NCBI GenBank assembly: GCA_040307645.1
Contig: JAWRJF010000033.1
Span: 1 to 23,763, forward strand
Source of the DNA: JAVXAG01 sp040307645
Lineage (GTDB): Bacteria > Bacillota > Clostridia > Peptostreptococcales > Anaerovoracaceae
Direction: 5' to 3'
Length of the DNA: 23,763 nt
Shown: in pieces, positions 15,629 to 23,543 of the stretch
Layout: each line of letters starts with the position of its first letter
How positions within the stretch are numbered: the stretch's first letter is position 1
Notes under the pieces: model-generated
Database searches by the model: none
What the model was told of the DNA's origin: nothing
The model's input: only the letters and a program-made list of their open reading frames with translations
Made by a program: the position numbers and the translations under genes

Positions 15629-17989
15629 ATGAAAAAGATTTTGACCTCTTTGTTATGCATGGCACTAATAATGTCAATGTCTGTCCCTTTTGTTTTTGCC
15701 GAGGAAGAACAGCCGCAATTAGTTTTATCAAAAAGGGCTGTGCCGTTAGATAATGGTAATTATAGTGTATTACTGGAAGGGTATGCAACAGGGGAAATTA
15801 CCGTTACTCAGGTTGAAAAATCAAAGCCCTGTGATATAGTGCTGGTTGTTGACACATCAGGGAGCATGGGTGATAACTCAAATTATAAGATGTTAGCTTT
15901 GAAGGAGGCCTGCAATAATTTTATCGAAAATGTTGCGGCTGATGCTACAAACAATTCTGTAGATCATAAGATAGGAATTGTGAGTTTTGCTAGTGTGGCA
16001 ACTAATCTGACTGGAGGGCTATTAGATGCAAGTAGTGAGAAAGAAAGTATAAAGAGCCTGGTTAATCAGCTTGAAGCAAGAGGGGCAACGGCTGCAGATT
16101 ATGGGCTTGAAATGGCAAATAGTATAATTCCACCAGAGGATAGTGGAAGGAACAGAGTTGTTGTATTTTTTACTGACGGTGAGCCTAATCACTACAATGG
16201 GTTTGATAATAATGTAGCAAATTTTGCAATACAGCAGGCAAGGCTTATTAAAAACAAAAATACTAAGGTTTTTTCTGTTGCTATTAATAAAAAGGCCTCT
16301 CCGGACTTTGATATTAATAAGGATTATTTGTGGCCTCCTAATATAATTAAGAAAAAATTTAATAAATTTCTTCATTATGTGTCCTCAAACTATCCTTATG
16401 CCAATAGCCTAGAAGACGGAGGAGTCGGCTCAAATCAAGGGTATTATATAACAGCTGATGATGTATCGTCTTTAAACAATGTATTTGAAAAAATTTCGGA
16501 AGCTATTGAGAGTGGTTCGACATCAACGGAGTTAGATGAAAAAGCGGTTATAAAAGATATTATCAGCCCGTATTTTAGTCTCAAAGATGGCACGACAGCT
16601 GGCAATGTTAATGTCTACACAAAAAGCTATATGGGAAAAGATGGCTCCGGCCAGATGTTATGGGGGGATAAAGAACGTTTTGATGAAGGTGTAGTTTCAT
16701 TAGATGGTAAGACTGTCAGTGTATCAGGGTTTGATTTTTGTGAGAATTTTGTTGGGAACAAAAATGGAGAAACTCATGGCAAAAAAATATTGGTTGAAAT
16801 AGAAATTTCTCGCAAGCCCGGTTTTATCGGAGGGAATCAGGTGCCGTCTAATGGGGGGTTATCTGGAGTATACCTAGACGATAAGGCTTTCAGCCCAATA
16901 CAAAACTTTGCTGTGCCTACAGTTGATGTTCCAATTGATTTTGATTATATGGTAAAGGATAAGACAATCTATTTATCTAATACTGTAAATCAGGATGATT
17001 TTATTGCAACGCCTGGACAGTTTATCCAAAATGGTCTGGTATATGATTTTGATGGGATAAATGACGCTTTTGTAAATGTAGAGTATGGCGCATATCGGGA
17101 AGATGAGCAGGTTCATGATTTTGCACCTGTTGATTGTACCCAGCTAAAAATGAAATGCTCGGTTACTCCTAATCTTTCAGGCAGTGTAGAAAAATATGAT
17201 GTTTCTAGCAAGGATGTTAATCTCCATGTATTGAGGCCTACAGTGGATACAATGGATAGGACCATTTATTTAGGACAGATTATTGATTTAAGCACAACGG
17301 CAATGGGGGATATAAATTGGAATGATTCTGATGGACACACAGATATCCCAGAGGTTGATGCTAATAATAAACCTGATATTGAAATGGAGTTTTGGGATAA
17401 AAATGACGGATCTTTAATAGAGAATACTGTTGAGTTTTTACCTGAAGAGGAAACTTTAATTTCAATTAGAACAAAAATTGGAGATAGAGATATTACTGAC
17501 TTAACTGGTTTTAGACATGATTTATGTGAATATGTTTTTGGAGCTGGGAAAAATAAGAAGGAGTGTAAATGGGACGTTGATGAAAATTACAATGATGTGT
17601 TTATTCACTTAAAAACATGCACTCTTATTATTGAAAAACAGGGAAGTAAATCAATTGATGAAAATCAGAGTCATATTTTTAGGGTTACCGGTCCTGGATA
17701 TCAGGATTACAAAGTAGCGGTTAAGGGGAACGATAAAGTTAAAATTTCAGGCCTTCGGGTAGGAAAATATATTGTTAGTGAGGACACTAATTGGTCATGG
17801 AGGTATTTGCCTGTCAACTTAAATGATGAAATACACTATTTTAATCCTGAAGTAAATGGTGACACTAAGACAGTTGTTGTTACAAACCGAAGAGTAAATA
17901 CAAAATGGCTGGATGGCCATGATTTTGCAAAGAATATTTTCGAAAGCCTAAGTGGACCAGCCACAAGGGAGGTGCATCATGAACACTAA
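15629..17989 (+). CDS. secreted von Willebrand factor A-domain surface protein with Cna-B/SpaA-like C-terminus
   Basis: The protein has 786 residues. Unlike its neighbours it has an ordinary Sec signal peptide ending FVFA (cut after about residue 24). The VWA domain (about 65-300) has a complete metal-ion-dependent adhesion site: DTSGSM (75-80), Thr154 in RGATAADYGL and Asp183 in FTDGEPN. The middle is beta-rich and unassigned. The end (about 675-765) has CTLIIEKQGSKSIDE, then HIFRVTGPGYQDYKV, ISGLRVGKYIVSED and VVVTNRR, typical of Cna-B/SpaA-like pilin repeats. No LPxTG or membrane anchor follows, so it may be held by other subunits. AAGGAGGGG precedes the ATG, and its end overlaps the next gene by 11 bases. 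A tip adhesin role is inferred. Confidence 0.88.
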   Translation: MKKILTSLLCMALIMSMSVPFVFAEEEQPQLVLSKRAVPLDNGNYSVLLEGYATGEITVTQVEKSKPCDIVLVVDTSGSMGDNSNYKMLALKEACNNFIENVAADATNNSVDHKIGIVSFASVATNLTGGLLDASSEKESIKSLVNQLEARGATAADYGLEMANSIIPPEDSGRNRVVVFFTDGEPNHYNGFDNNVANFAIQQARLIKNKNTKVFSVAINKKASPDFDINKDYLWPPNIIKKKFNKFLHYVSSNYPYANSLEDGGVGSNQGYYITADDVSSLNNVFEKISEAIESGSTSTELDEKAVIKDIISPYFSLKDGTTAGNVNVYTKSYMGKDGSGQMLWGDKERFDEGVVSLDGKTVSVSGFDFCENFVGNKNGETHGKKILVEIEISRKPGFIGGNQVPSNGGLSGVYLDDKAFSPIQNFAVPTVDVPIDFDYMVKDKTIYLSNTVNQDDFIATPGQFIQNGLVYDFDGINDAFVNVEYGAYREDEQVHDFAPVDCTQLKMKCSVTPNLSGSVEKYDVSSKDVNLHVLRPTVDTMDRTIYLGQIIDLSTTAMGDINWNDSDGHTDIPEVDANNKPDIEMEFWDKNDGSLIENTVEFLPEEETLISIRTKIGDRDITDLTGFRHDLCEYVFGAGKNKKECKWDVDENYNDVFIHLKTCTLIIEKQGSKSIDENQSHIFRVTGPGYQDYKVAVKGNDKVKISGLRVGKYIVSEDTNWSWRYLPVNLNDEIHYFNPEVNGDTKTVVVTNRRVNTKWLDGHDFAKNIFESLSGPATREVHHEH

Positions 17990-18524
17990 AAAGATGTTTG
18001 CATCTATTATTGTAACAGCTTTATTAATTACAGGAGGTGCATCTGCTACAGTAGCCTGGCTTATCCATTCACCTGATGCCCTTGTTAATAATTTTGAAAT
18101 TGGCAAGGTAAATAATCAGGTGACAGAGAGTTTTACTGGACATGTAAAAAGCAATGTTTCGGTGAAAAATACTGGTAACATTCCGACCTATATGAGAGCT
18201 GCGGTTCTTCCTAATTGGTATGATGAAGAAAGTATTGTGGCTAAAGCTGTAATGGATTGTGATTATGAGATTGATTACAATACAAGGGATTGGTTTTATA
18301 ATGCTGCAGATGGTTTTTACTATTATAAGTACCCAGTTGAACCTGGGCAGTATACTACACCTCTAATTAATAGGTGTACGGTCAAAACTAAAAATGATTA
18401 TCAATTTAGAATGGATATATTATCTTCGTCAATTCAGGCAGATCCGAAGAGGGCAGTACAAGAAACCTGGAAAGTGGAGGTTAATGGGAATGGGCAGCTT
18501 TTGGAAGGTGGTGGAGAAAGGTGA
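17979..18524 (+). CDS. SipW-cognate exported protein 3
   Basis: The protein has 181 residues. The ATG at 17979 is chosen because GGGAGG lies just before it and the next residues form a proper signal (NTKKMFASIIVTALLITGG). The signal is SipW-type with ASATVAWLIHSPDALVNNF and EIGKVNNQ. The mature domain has VSVKNTGNIPTYMRAAVLPN and the YYY...PG segment shared with the second exported protein, so it is a paralogue of it. It starts inside the VWA gene and its stop overlaps the next gene's GTG (GTGA), so its expression is coupled on both sides. It is probably a fibre subunit or adaptor next to the VWA protein. Confidence 0.87.
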   Translation: MNTKKMFASIIVTALLITGGASATVAWLIHSPDALVNNFEIGKVNNQVTESFTGHVKSNVSVKNTGNIPTYMRAAVLPNWYDEESIVAKAVMDCDYEIDYNTRDWFYNAADGFYYYKYPVEPGQYTTPLINRCTVKTKNDYQFRMDILSSSIQADPKRAVQETWKVEVNGNGQLLEGGGER

Positions 18525-19333
18525 GAAAAGGTATTGCAAGTTTAATACTATGTTTATCAATGATATTCTTTACTACTGGAATGGCCTATGGTTCACAGGG
18601 GAACAGTGTTTCAAAGGTGACGTATAAGGGCAATGCAGAAAAGTTTGTGTTTATTCCTATTGATACTGATTTGTTCCAGAATTTCAAAAATGTGATGCCC
18701 GGTGATTCTCTGGTTCAGAAGATAAATATAGAAAACCAGCTTTCAGCATATTATAATGTTAATATTTATTTAAGAGCAGAAGCTATTAATAAGGACCACG
18801 AAAGGTTTTTAAAGAGTTTAAGTTTAAAGGTTTTAGACGGTAATGGAAGTTGTATTTCTGAAGGTACTGCTGATTTACAGGCGGGGCTTTTAAACAATGT
18901 GCTTTTAGGGTCGTTTCCTTCTGGAAGCTCAAAAGAAATTTCTGTCCAGCTGGGGGTTCCTACTTCTATGGGGAATGAATTCAAAAATCAGGTTGGATTG
19001 ATAAATTGGATTTTTACTGCTGAGGAAGTTTATAATCCTTATATCCCAGTGGATCCAGTGGACCCAGTGGACCCTGAAGAGCCGACATTTCCGGAAAATC
19101 CTGACAATCCCAATGAACCGGATGAACCTGATAAACCAGATAAGCCGGATAAGCCGGATGGCGACAAACCAGATAAACCGGATGGCCCTAAAGAACCTGG
19201 AGAAAAACCGGTATTATCTGATGCTGTTCAAACAGGAGATGAAAGTCATATAGTACTATTTGGTATTTTTTTCTTAGGATCTTTATCGGCTTTAGTTCTT
19301 ATTATTAAGAGGTTTAGTAATAAAAAAGATTAG
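18521..19333 (+). CDS. wall-anchored stalk protein with Pro/Asp/Lys-rich repeats and QTGD-type sorting signal
   Basis: The protein has 270 residues and starts with GTG in a GTGA overlap with the previous stop; GTGGAGAAAG lies before it. It has an ordinary signal peptide (MRKG, hydrophobic core, AYG cut near residue 24). A beta-rich domain of about 140 residues follows. Next comes a stalk of PVDPVDPVDP and PDKPDKPDKPDG repeats (about 172-230). The C-terminus has VQTGD (236-240), a hydrophobic helix (about 244-262) and the basic tail KRFSNKKD. That arrangement is a sortase signal in which LPxTG is replaced by xxQTGD, a variant common in Clostridia. It should anchor the assembly to peptidoglycan. 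No sortase gene is in the window. Confidence 0.87.
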   Translation: MRKGIASLILCLSMIFFTTGMAYGSQGNSVSKVTYKGNAEKFVFIPIDTDLFQNFKNVMPGDSLVQKINIENQLSAYYNVNIYLRAEAINKDHERFLKSLSLKVLDGNGSCISEGTADLQAGLLNNVLLGSFPSGSSKEISVQLGVPTSMGNEFKNQVGLINWIFTAEEVYNPYIPVDPVDPVDPEEPTFPENPDNPNEPDEPDKPDKPDKPDGDKPDKPDGPKEPGEKPVLSDAVQTGDESHIVLFGIFFLGSLSALVLIIKRFSNKKD

Positions 19334-19343
19334 GTAAATATTA

Positions 19344-19406
19344 GATGCCCCCAAAAGTAAACAAGTTCGGTTTTACTTGTTTACTTTTGGGGGCATCATT
19401 TTTTTA
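19344..19406 (+). terminator. very long perfect hairpin terminator
   Basis: A perfect 23-base stem (19344-19366 with 19375-19397; it begins GATGCCCCC and ends GGGGGCATC) closes an 8-base loop and is followed by seven T residues (19400-19406). It ends the surface operon and also lies downstream of the convergent GH25 gene, though the U-tract on that strand is poor. Confidence 0.88.
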
Positions 19407-19422
19407 AAAGATAGCTTTCTAT

Positions 19423-21693
19423 TTATTTTACTCTAATAGATTTTACACTACTATAGTAGCCATATATTTTTTTACCTTGGTCATCAATTTTATATGATCT
19501 TACTTTAGCATAGTAGGTTTTTCCCGGACTATATATTCTATAGGTTCTGTATCTATTTTTAGCTCCATCAACATATTTTGTTGAAACATTAGAGGAGAAA
19601 GACTTGCTAGTTGAATATTTAATCTGGTATCCGGAAGCATGTTCGTCTGTTGTAAAGTAGACTCTCAACTTGTTTTTATATGGATTTGTAACTTTAGCAA
19701 CTTGTTTTTTAGGTCTTACTGTGATAAAGATTTCTTTTTCGGACCCACCAAAGTATTCAGTGGGTGCAGCGGTTACTGTTATTGTTACTCTACCTGTGTC
19801 TTTTATGTCTACAACACCAGAATTTGTTACTGTAGCAATGTTCGGATCACTTGATTCATAAGATAACTCTCCACCTCCGGAGCTTTTGACATCTAAAGCA
19901 AAATCTCTTGCAATACAAGTCTTTTTATAGTTAGTTGTACCGGTAATTTCCTGATCGCCACCTCTAACAATTACGGTTACATCTCTAGTTACTGAATAGA
20001 AATCCTTGGTTTCAGCAGCTGTAATTGTAATAGTTGCAAGACCGGCACCTTTTATTGATACATTTCCATTCTGGTCAACCTGTGCAACATCATGATTGCT
20101 TGAAGTATAAGTTTTTATGCCATTGCTTTTTGTTTTGGCACCTACATTAAAGTCGGATGAATTAATTGATTTTTCTTGCCTTACTTTAGACACGGTCATA
20201 GTAGGGGCAGATTTATTTACTGTAACATTAACGGTTTTAACACCTTCGTCAAAACTTGAGGTTGCTGCAGATTTTATAGTAATTATAGCAGTACCAGCCC
20301 CTTTAATATTTACTCGACCTTCATCGGTTACGGTTACTACATCAGGATCACTTGAAACATATGATAGTTTACCACCACTTGAAGACTGGGCTTTAAGTAG
20401 GAAGTATATGTTAGAAGTTGTTCTTGTGTATGAATTGTAGCCTGTAGTAATTTTTGAAGGACCTTTTTCGATGGTAAATGTTTTATTAACAGAACCTCTA
20501 AAGTTTCTCTTTCCTGTAACTGTGACTTTAGCAGTACCAATTGAACCATCGTTATTTGCTGTTACAGTGTAATCGATTCCAGGTTTTAAAAGAGTACCTG
20601 TATATGTTACTTTAACGTCAGGTTTTATTGGGCTACCTGTGTAAGTCGCATCGCTAACTGTAATATCGACTTTTGAAAAGTCTTGTTGTTTTATTTCGAA
20701 AGGAGCAAGTTTCACATCGGTGTATTTACCTATTCCTTTAATGAAAGCATATGCTTTCCCAGCCATAACGTTGCTAATATAATGAAGTTTATAATCGACA
20801 CCTTCTTGTAACAGTGTTGCTCCATCCATTACTGTAACGGATGGCTTTTTTTGGAATTTTGTATAAGTATAAGAAGATGTTTTTACTGTAGCAGTACAAC
20901 TGGTAATAGATTTTGTAGTAGCTGTTTCAGGAGTTACTACTGAAGGGTCAAAATACCAGAAGTTACAATCTACTCGGCCTGAAATACCAAAAACATTTCC
21001 ACTAGAGGTGTATTGCCAATAGTCATAGCTGTCGGCATAGCTGGAATATGTATTGTATTGGGCAAGCCATATAGGATATTCAGCGCTGATAGTATTTGCA
21101 TAAATGCTATGTCTTAAAAACATAAGGTTAGCATATAGCATTGGCTCATATCCTGCGTCTTCAATGATTTTCATAAATGTTTTAGCATTTTTTGTCATCT
21201 GTGTTTTTGATAGATTTGCAGCTGTTAATCTACCGCTGCTTCCGCCAGAGAATTCATAGTCCATGACAACTGGCAAATCTAAGTTATAGCCCTGTATAAG
21301 TTTTAGAGTATATCTTGCTTCTGCTTGGGCTTCTAATTCGTTTATGGCCTGTGAGAAAAAGTATACTCCCACTTGGATGCCATTTTTCTGTGCTTCTTCT
21401 ATATTTCTTTTATAGTAGTCATCTTCAATCAGACGTCCTGTTGAACCATAGGAGCGAGCACCTACTCTAATAAATGCATAGTCAATCCCTGCTCTTTTTA
21501 CTTTTGACCAGTTAATATATCCCCCCTGAGCATAAGACACATCAATTCCGTCAATTAAGATACGGTTATTAAATTTACTGTCGTGAGTGTAGGTATTATT
21601 GTCAACTATTGCGTCTGCAAAGGCAAAAGAGCAAGCCCCAAGTAGAGCTAACAAAGTAATAACGGCAGTTAATAAAATTTTTCTCTTCTTCAT
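19423..21693 (-). CDS. GH25 lysozyme (muramidase) with Ig-like repeats and Fn3-like C-terminus
   Basis: The protein has 756 residues and is secreted. The signal region MKKRKILLTA...LLGACSFAFADA could be cut at AFA or act as a lipobox at Cys21 (LGAC). The GH25 catalytic domain (about 47-250) has GIDVSYAQG (Asp51) and the active pair in VVMDYE (Asp145, Glu147). It cuts the muramic acid-glucosamine bond of peptidoglycan. Next come two modules of the DYxV...GTAxVTVxG type (about 262-410) and three BIG2-like modules with SSDPDVVTV, SSNHDVAQV and SSDPNIATV motifs (about 410-660). An Fn3-like module ends the protein. GGGAG precedes the ATG. It is probably a surface autolysin used in wall remodelling. 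It converges on the surface operon but is not part of it. Confidence 0.92.
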   Translation of the reverse strand: MKKRKILLTAVITLLALLGACSFAFADAIVDNNTYTHDSKFNNRILIDGIDVSYAQGGYINWSKVKRAGIDYAFIRVGARSYGSTGRLIEDDYYKRNIEEAQKNGIQVGVYFFSQAINELEAQAEARYTLKLIQGYNLDLPVVMDYEFSGGSSGRLTAANLSKTQMTKNAKTFMKIIEDAGYEPMLYANLMFLRHSIYANTISAEYPIWLAQYNTYSSYADSYDYWQYTSSGNVFGISGRVDCNFWYFDPSVVTPETATTKSITSCTATVKTSSYTYTKFQKKPSVTVMDGATLLQEGVDYKLHYISNVMAGKAYAFIKGIGKYTDVKLAPFEIKQQDFSKVDITVSDATYTGSPIKPDVKVTYTGTLLKPGIDYTVTANNDGSIGTAKVTVTGKRNFRGSVNKTFTIEKGPSKITTGYNSYTRTTSNIYFLLKAQSSSGGKLSYVSSDPDVVTVTDEGRVNIKGAGTAIITIKSAATSSFDEGVKTVNVTVNKSAPTMTVSKVRQEKSINSSDFNVGAKTKSNGIKTYTSSNHDVAQVDQNGNVSIKGAGLATITITAAETKDFYSVTRDVTVIVRGGDQEITGTTNYKKTCIARDFALDVKSSGGGELSYESSDPNIATVTNSGVVDIKDTGRVTITVTAAPTEYFGGSEKEIFITVRPKKQVAKVTNPYKNKLRVYFTTDEHASGYQIKYSTSKSFSSNVSTKYVDGAKNRYRTYRIYSPGKTYYAKVRSYKIDDQGKKIYGYYSSVKSIRVK

Positions 21694-21736
21694 TCTTCAT
21701 CTCCCAACTAGTTATATAATATAAAGTATATACCTA

Positions 21737-21778
21737 TGTTATATGTTAACAATTGTTGGATACATTTGTCAACCGAGT
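21737..21778 (-). promoter_or_regulatory. possible promoter and palindrome for the GH25 gene
   Basis: On the minus strand TTGACA lies near 21773-21768, with a weak -10 (TAACAT) about 18 bases further on. The 10-base palindrome AACAATTGTT (21748-21757) sits between them and could be an operator. The -10 is poor, so the call is tentative. Confidence 0.35.
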
Positions 21779-21865
21779 AAACTCTTTCATTTTCTTAATT
21801 TTTCTTATTAAATGCTATTGTAGGTTTTGTTTTTTCACACTATCTTCTTGTAAATTTCATAGTTA

Positions 21866-21874
21866 TGGTATAAT
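21866..21874 (+). promoter_or_regulatory. extended -10 promoter of the DUF5685/J-domain pair
   Basis: TGGTATAAT (21866-21874) is a TGn extended -10 with a perfect TATAAT. It stands 34 bases before the ATG at 21908. A TTCTTG or CTTGTA near 21845-21852 could serve as a weak -35. Confidence 0.6.
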
Positions 21875-21907
21875 ATCTTATATTATGATTAATGAAGGAA
21901 ATTGTTT

Positions 21908-22783
21908 ATGCTGGGATATGTTGTAACTGAAAAAAGCGAACTGAAAATGAGGGAATATGAAATTTATTCTGGCTACTATTGTGGTATATGCAAGTCAATA
22001 GGGAATAGATTGGGACAAATCCCCAGATTGGTATTAAGCTATGATGCAGCTTTTCTGGCATTGCTTCTATCTTCTCTTTCTGATGAAAGGGAAATAATTG
22101 AAAGAGAGCACTGTATAGCGCACCCTATTCAGAAAAAGACAATAATATATGATAATAAGTATATCGACTACGGCGCTGATATAATGGTAATTTTAGCTTA
22201 TTATAACTTTAAGGATGATGTTAGTGATGAAAAATCGATACTAGGCTCAATTGGACAACTTTCTTTTAAAAGGTATTATAAGAAGCTTGAGAAACAGTAT
22301 GAAGAAATGTGTAGCTGTATTGAAGGGTGTCTAAAAGAATTATCTCGTCTGGAGGAAGAAAAGTGTAATAGTCTTGACAGAATTGGTGAAAATTTTGCTA
22401 TAATAATGGAAAAGATCTTTTCTTTTGGACCTGTGGGTGAAGAAAATCGTAGGCAGTTATCTGTTCTTGGGAAACATCTTGGAAAATGGATATACTTGAT
22501 TGATGCTGTAGATGATCTTTTTGATGATATGAAGAGCAAGTGCTACAATCCTTTGATTTACAGATTTTCTTTCGATGAAAAGGAAGAAACTAAGGAAGGG
22601 TTTTGGCAGAGAATAAAACCAACTGTTGAGTTTAATCTTTTTCAATATCTTTCCCAAATTGCGGCGGCTTTTGATTTGCTAGATATTAAGAAGAATAAGG
22701 GAATAATAGAAAATGTAATTTTTATGGGACTGCGCCGTAAGACAGAAACGATCTTACAGAAAGGAATAGATATAGATGAATAA
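21908..22783 (+). CDS. DUF5685-family protein of unknown function
   Basis: The protein has 291 residues from the ATG at 21908, with AAGGA (21895-21899) eight bases upstream. The start MLGYVVTEKSELKMREYE matches how this family begins; the in-frame TTG at 21902 is less likely. Likely metal ligands are Cys25 and Cys28 (YYCGICKS) with Cys69 and His72 (CIAHP). The helical C-terminal half carries an Asp-rich motif, LIDAVDDLFDDMKSKCYNP (about 197-215), loosely like the DDxxD metal-diphosphate motif of prenyl synthases. No signal or membrane segment is clear. It overlaps the J-domain gene by eight bases, so the two proteins probably work together. No function is known to me. Confidence 0.82.
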   Translation: MLGYVVTEKSELKMREYEIYSGYYCGICKSIGNRLGQIPRLVLSYDAAFLALLLSSLSDEREIIEREHCIAHPIQKKTIIYDNKYIDYGADIMVILAYYNFKDDVSDEKSILGSIGQLSFKRYYKKLEKQYEEMCSCIEGCLKELSRLEEEKCNSLDRIGENFAIIMEKIFSFGPVGEENRRQLSVLGKHLGKWIYLIDAVDDLFDDMKSKCYNPLIYRFSFDEKEETKEGFWQRIKPTVEFNLFQYLSQIAAAFDLLDIKKNKGIIENVIFMGLRRKTETILQKGIDIDE

Positions 22784-23369
22784 TCCATACGATGTTTTAG
22801 GAGTTAGGCAAAATGCCTCAGAAAGGGAGATTAAGGCAGCATATAAAGACTTAGTAAAAAAATATCACCCTGATAAATACCAAAATAATCCTCTTGCTGA
22901 TCTTGCAGAAGAAAAGCTACAAGAAATAAATGAAGCTTATGACTATCTTACAAAGAATAAGGGTGGTGCGGCAGCTTTTAATAGTGGACAAGGCTATGGT
23001 AGTTCTGATAATTCATCTGGGGTCATGAATCAAAAATATAATCAGATTAGAGTTGCGCTTGACAGGGGGGATTTATTGGCTGCAGAACAGATGTTAATTC
23101 ATTTGGAGTCTAGAGATGCGCAATGGTATTTTTTAAGTGGTGTTTTATCATATAAAAAGGGTTGGTATGATGACGCTTTAAGTAATATTAGTGCAGCAAT
23201 TTCAATGGATCCAAACAATATGGAGTATAAACGTATATATCAGCAAATGCTGAATTCTGGAGGAATATACCAGCAGAGGTCTTCCTCTCAAGGGTATTCA
23301 AACAGTGATGATTGTTTGAAGTTCTTACAATGTTATATTTGCACGGATTGTCTATGCCCTTGTTTCTAA
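22776..23369 (+). CDS. J-domain (DnaJ-like) protein with TPR-like region and Cys-rich tail
   Basis: The protein has 197 residues. An N-terminal J domain (about 3-60) has the invariant HPD (31-33), so it should stimulate an Hsp70 ATPase (DnaK). It lacks the Gly/Phe zinc-finger and C-terminal domains of DnaJ proper, so it is a specialised co-chaperone. After a Gly/Ser linker, residues about 85-150 (LDRGDLLAAEQMLIHL, YFLSGVLSYKKGWYDDALSN) look like one or two TPR helices. The last 18 residues hold six Cys (CLKFLQCYICTDCLCPCF). AAAGGA precedes the ATG, which overlaps the DUF5685 stop. Its client is probably the DUF5685 protein or something that protein modifies. That is inference. Confidence 0.88.
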   Translation: MNNPYDVLGVRQNASEREIKAAYKDLVKKYHPDKYQNNPLADLAEEKLQEINEAYDYLTKNKGGAAAFNSGQGYGSSDNSSGVMNQKYNQIRVALDRGDLLAAEQMLIHLESRDAQWYFLSGVLSYKKGWYDDALSNISAAISMDPNNMEYKRIYQQMLNSGGIYQQRSSSQGYSNSDDCLKFLQCYICTDCLCPCF

Positions 23370-23430
23370 GGGCGCTTGATATGCAACCTTTTTGAATCTT
23401 GACTTGACTGTGATTAATAAAGCGGCAGAT

Positions 23431-23515
23431 GTGAATTGTGAATTGTGAATTGCGAATTGTTAATTGTGAAGTGTGATTCACGATTTATCAATTGTGAAGT
23501 GTGATTTATGATTTA
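23431..23515. repeat. GTGAATT heptamer tandem repeat followed by a 28-bp direct repeat
   Basis: From 23431, GTGAATT occurs three times, then as GCGAATT, GTTAATT and GTGAAGT variants. Overlapping its end, a 28-base unit beginning AATTGTGAAGTGTGATT is present twice back to back, differing at about two positions. No gene uses it. It looks like slipped-strand expansion in the intergenic tail after the J-domain gene. Confidence 0.8.
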
Positions 23516-23543
23516 TCACAAAGTAGCAATTCCGAGCAAATCT

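Noticed and set aside
16022..16375. Minus-strand frame of 117 residues inside the VWA gene
   Set aside because: It is antisense to a strongly supported domain, has no ribosome site and no recognisable composition.
17952..17978. Longer start for the third SipW-cognate protein
   Set aside because: The extra nine residues would sit ahead of the signal peptide. GGGAGG directly supports the ATG at 17979.
20117..20440. Plus-strand frame of 107 residues inside the GH25 gene
   Set aside because: It is antisense to conserved Ig-like repeats and has no start signal. It is a shadow of biased codon use.
19423..21693. GH25 lysozyme as a component of the SipW surface operon
   Set aside because: It is on the opposite strand, convergent, separated by a strong terminator and has its own upstream region. 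Only proximity and surface location link them.
23356..23373. GCCCTT/AAGGGC hairpin at the end of the J-domain gene as terminator
   Set aside because: The stem is only six bases, overlaps the stop codon and has no T-run after it.
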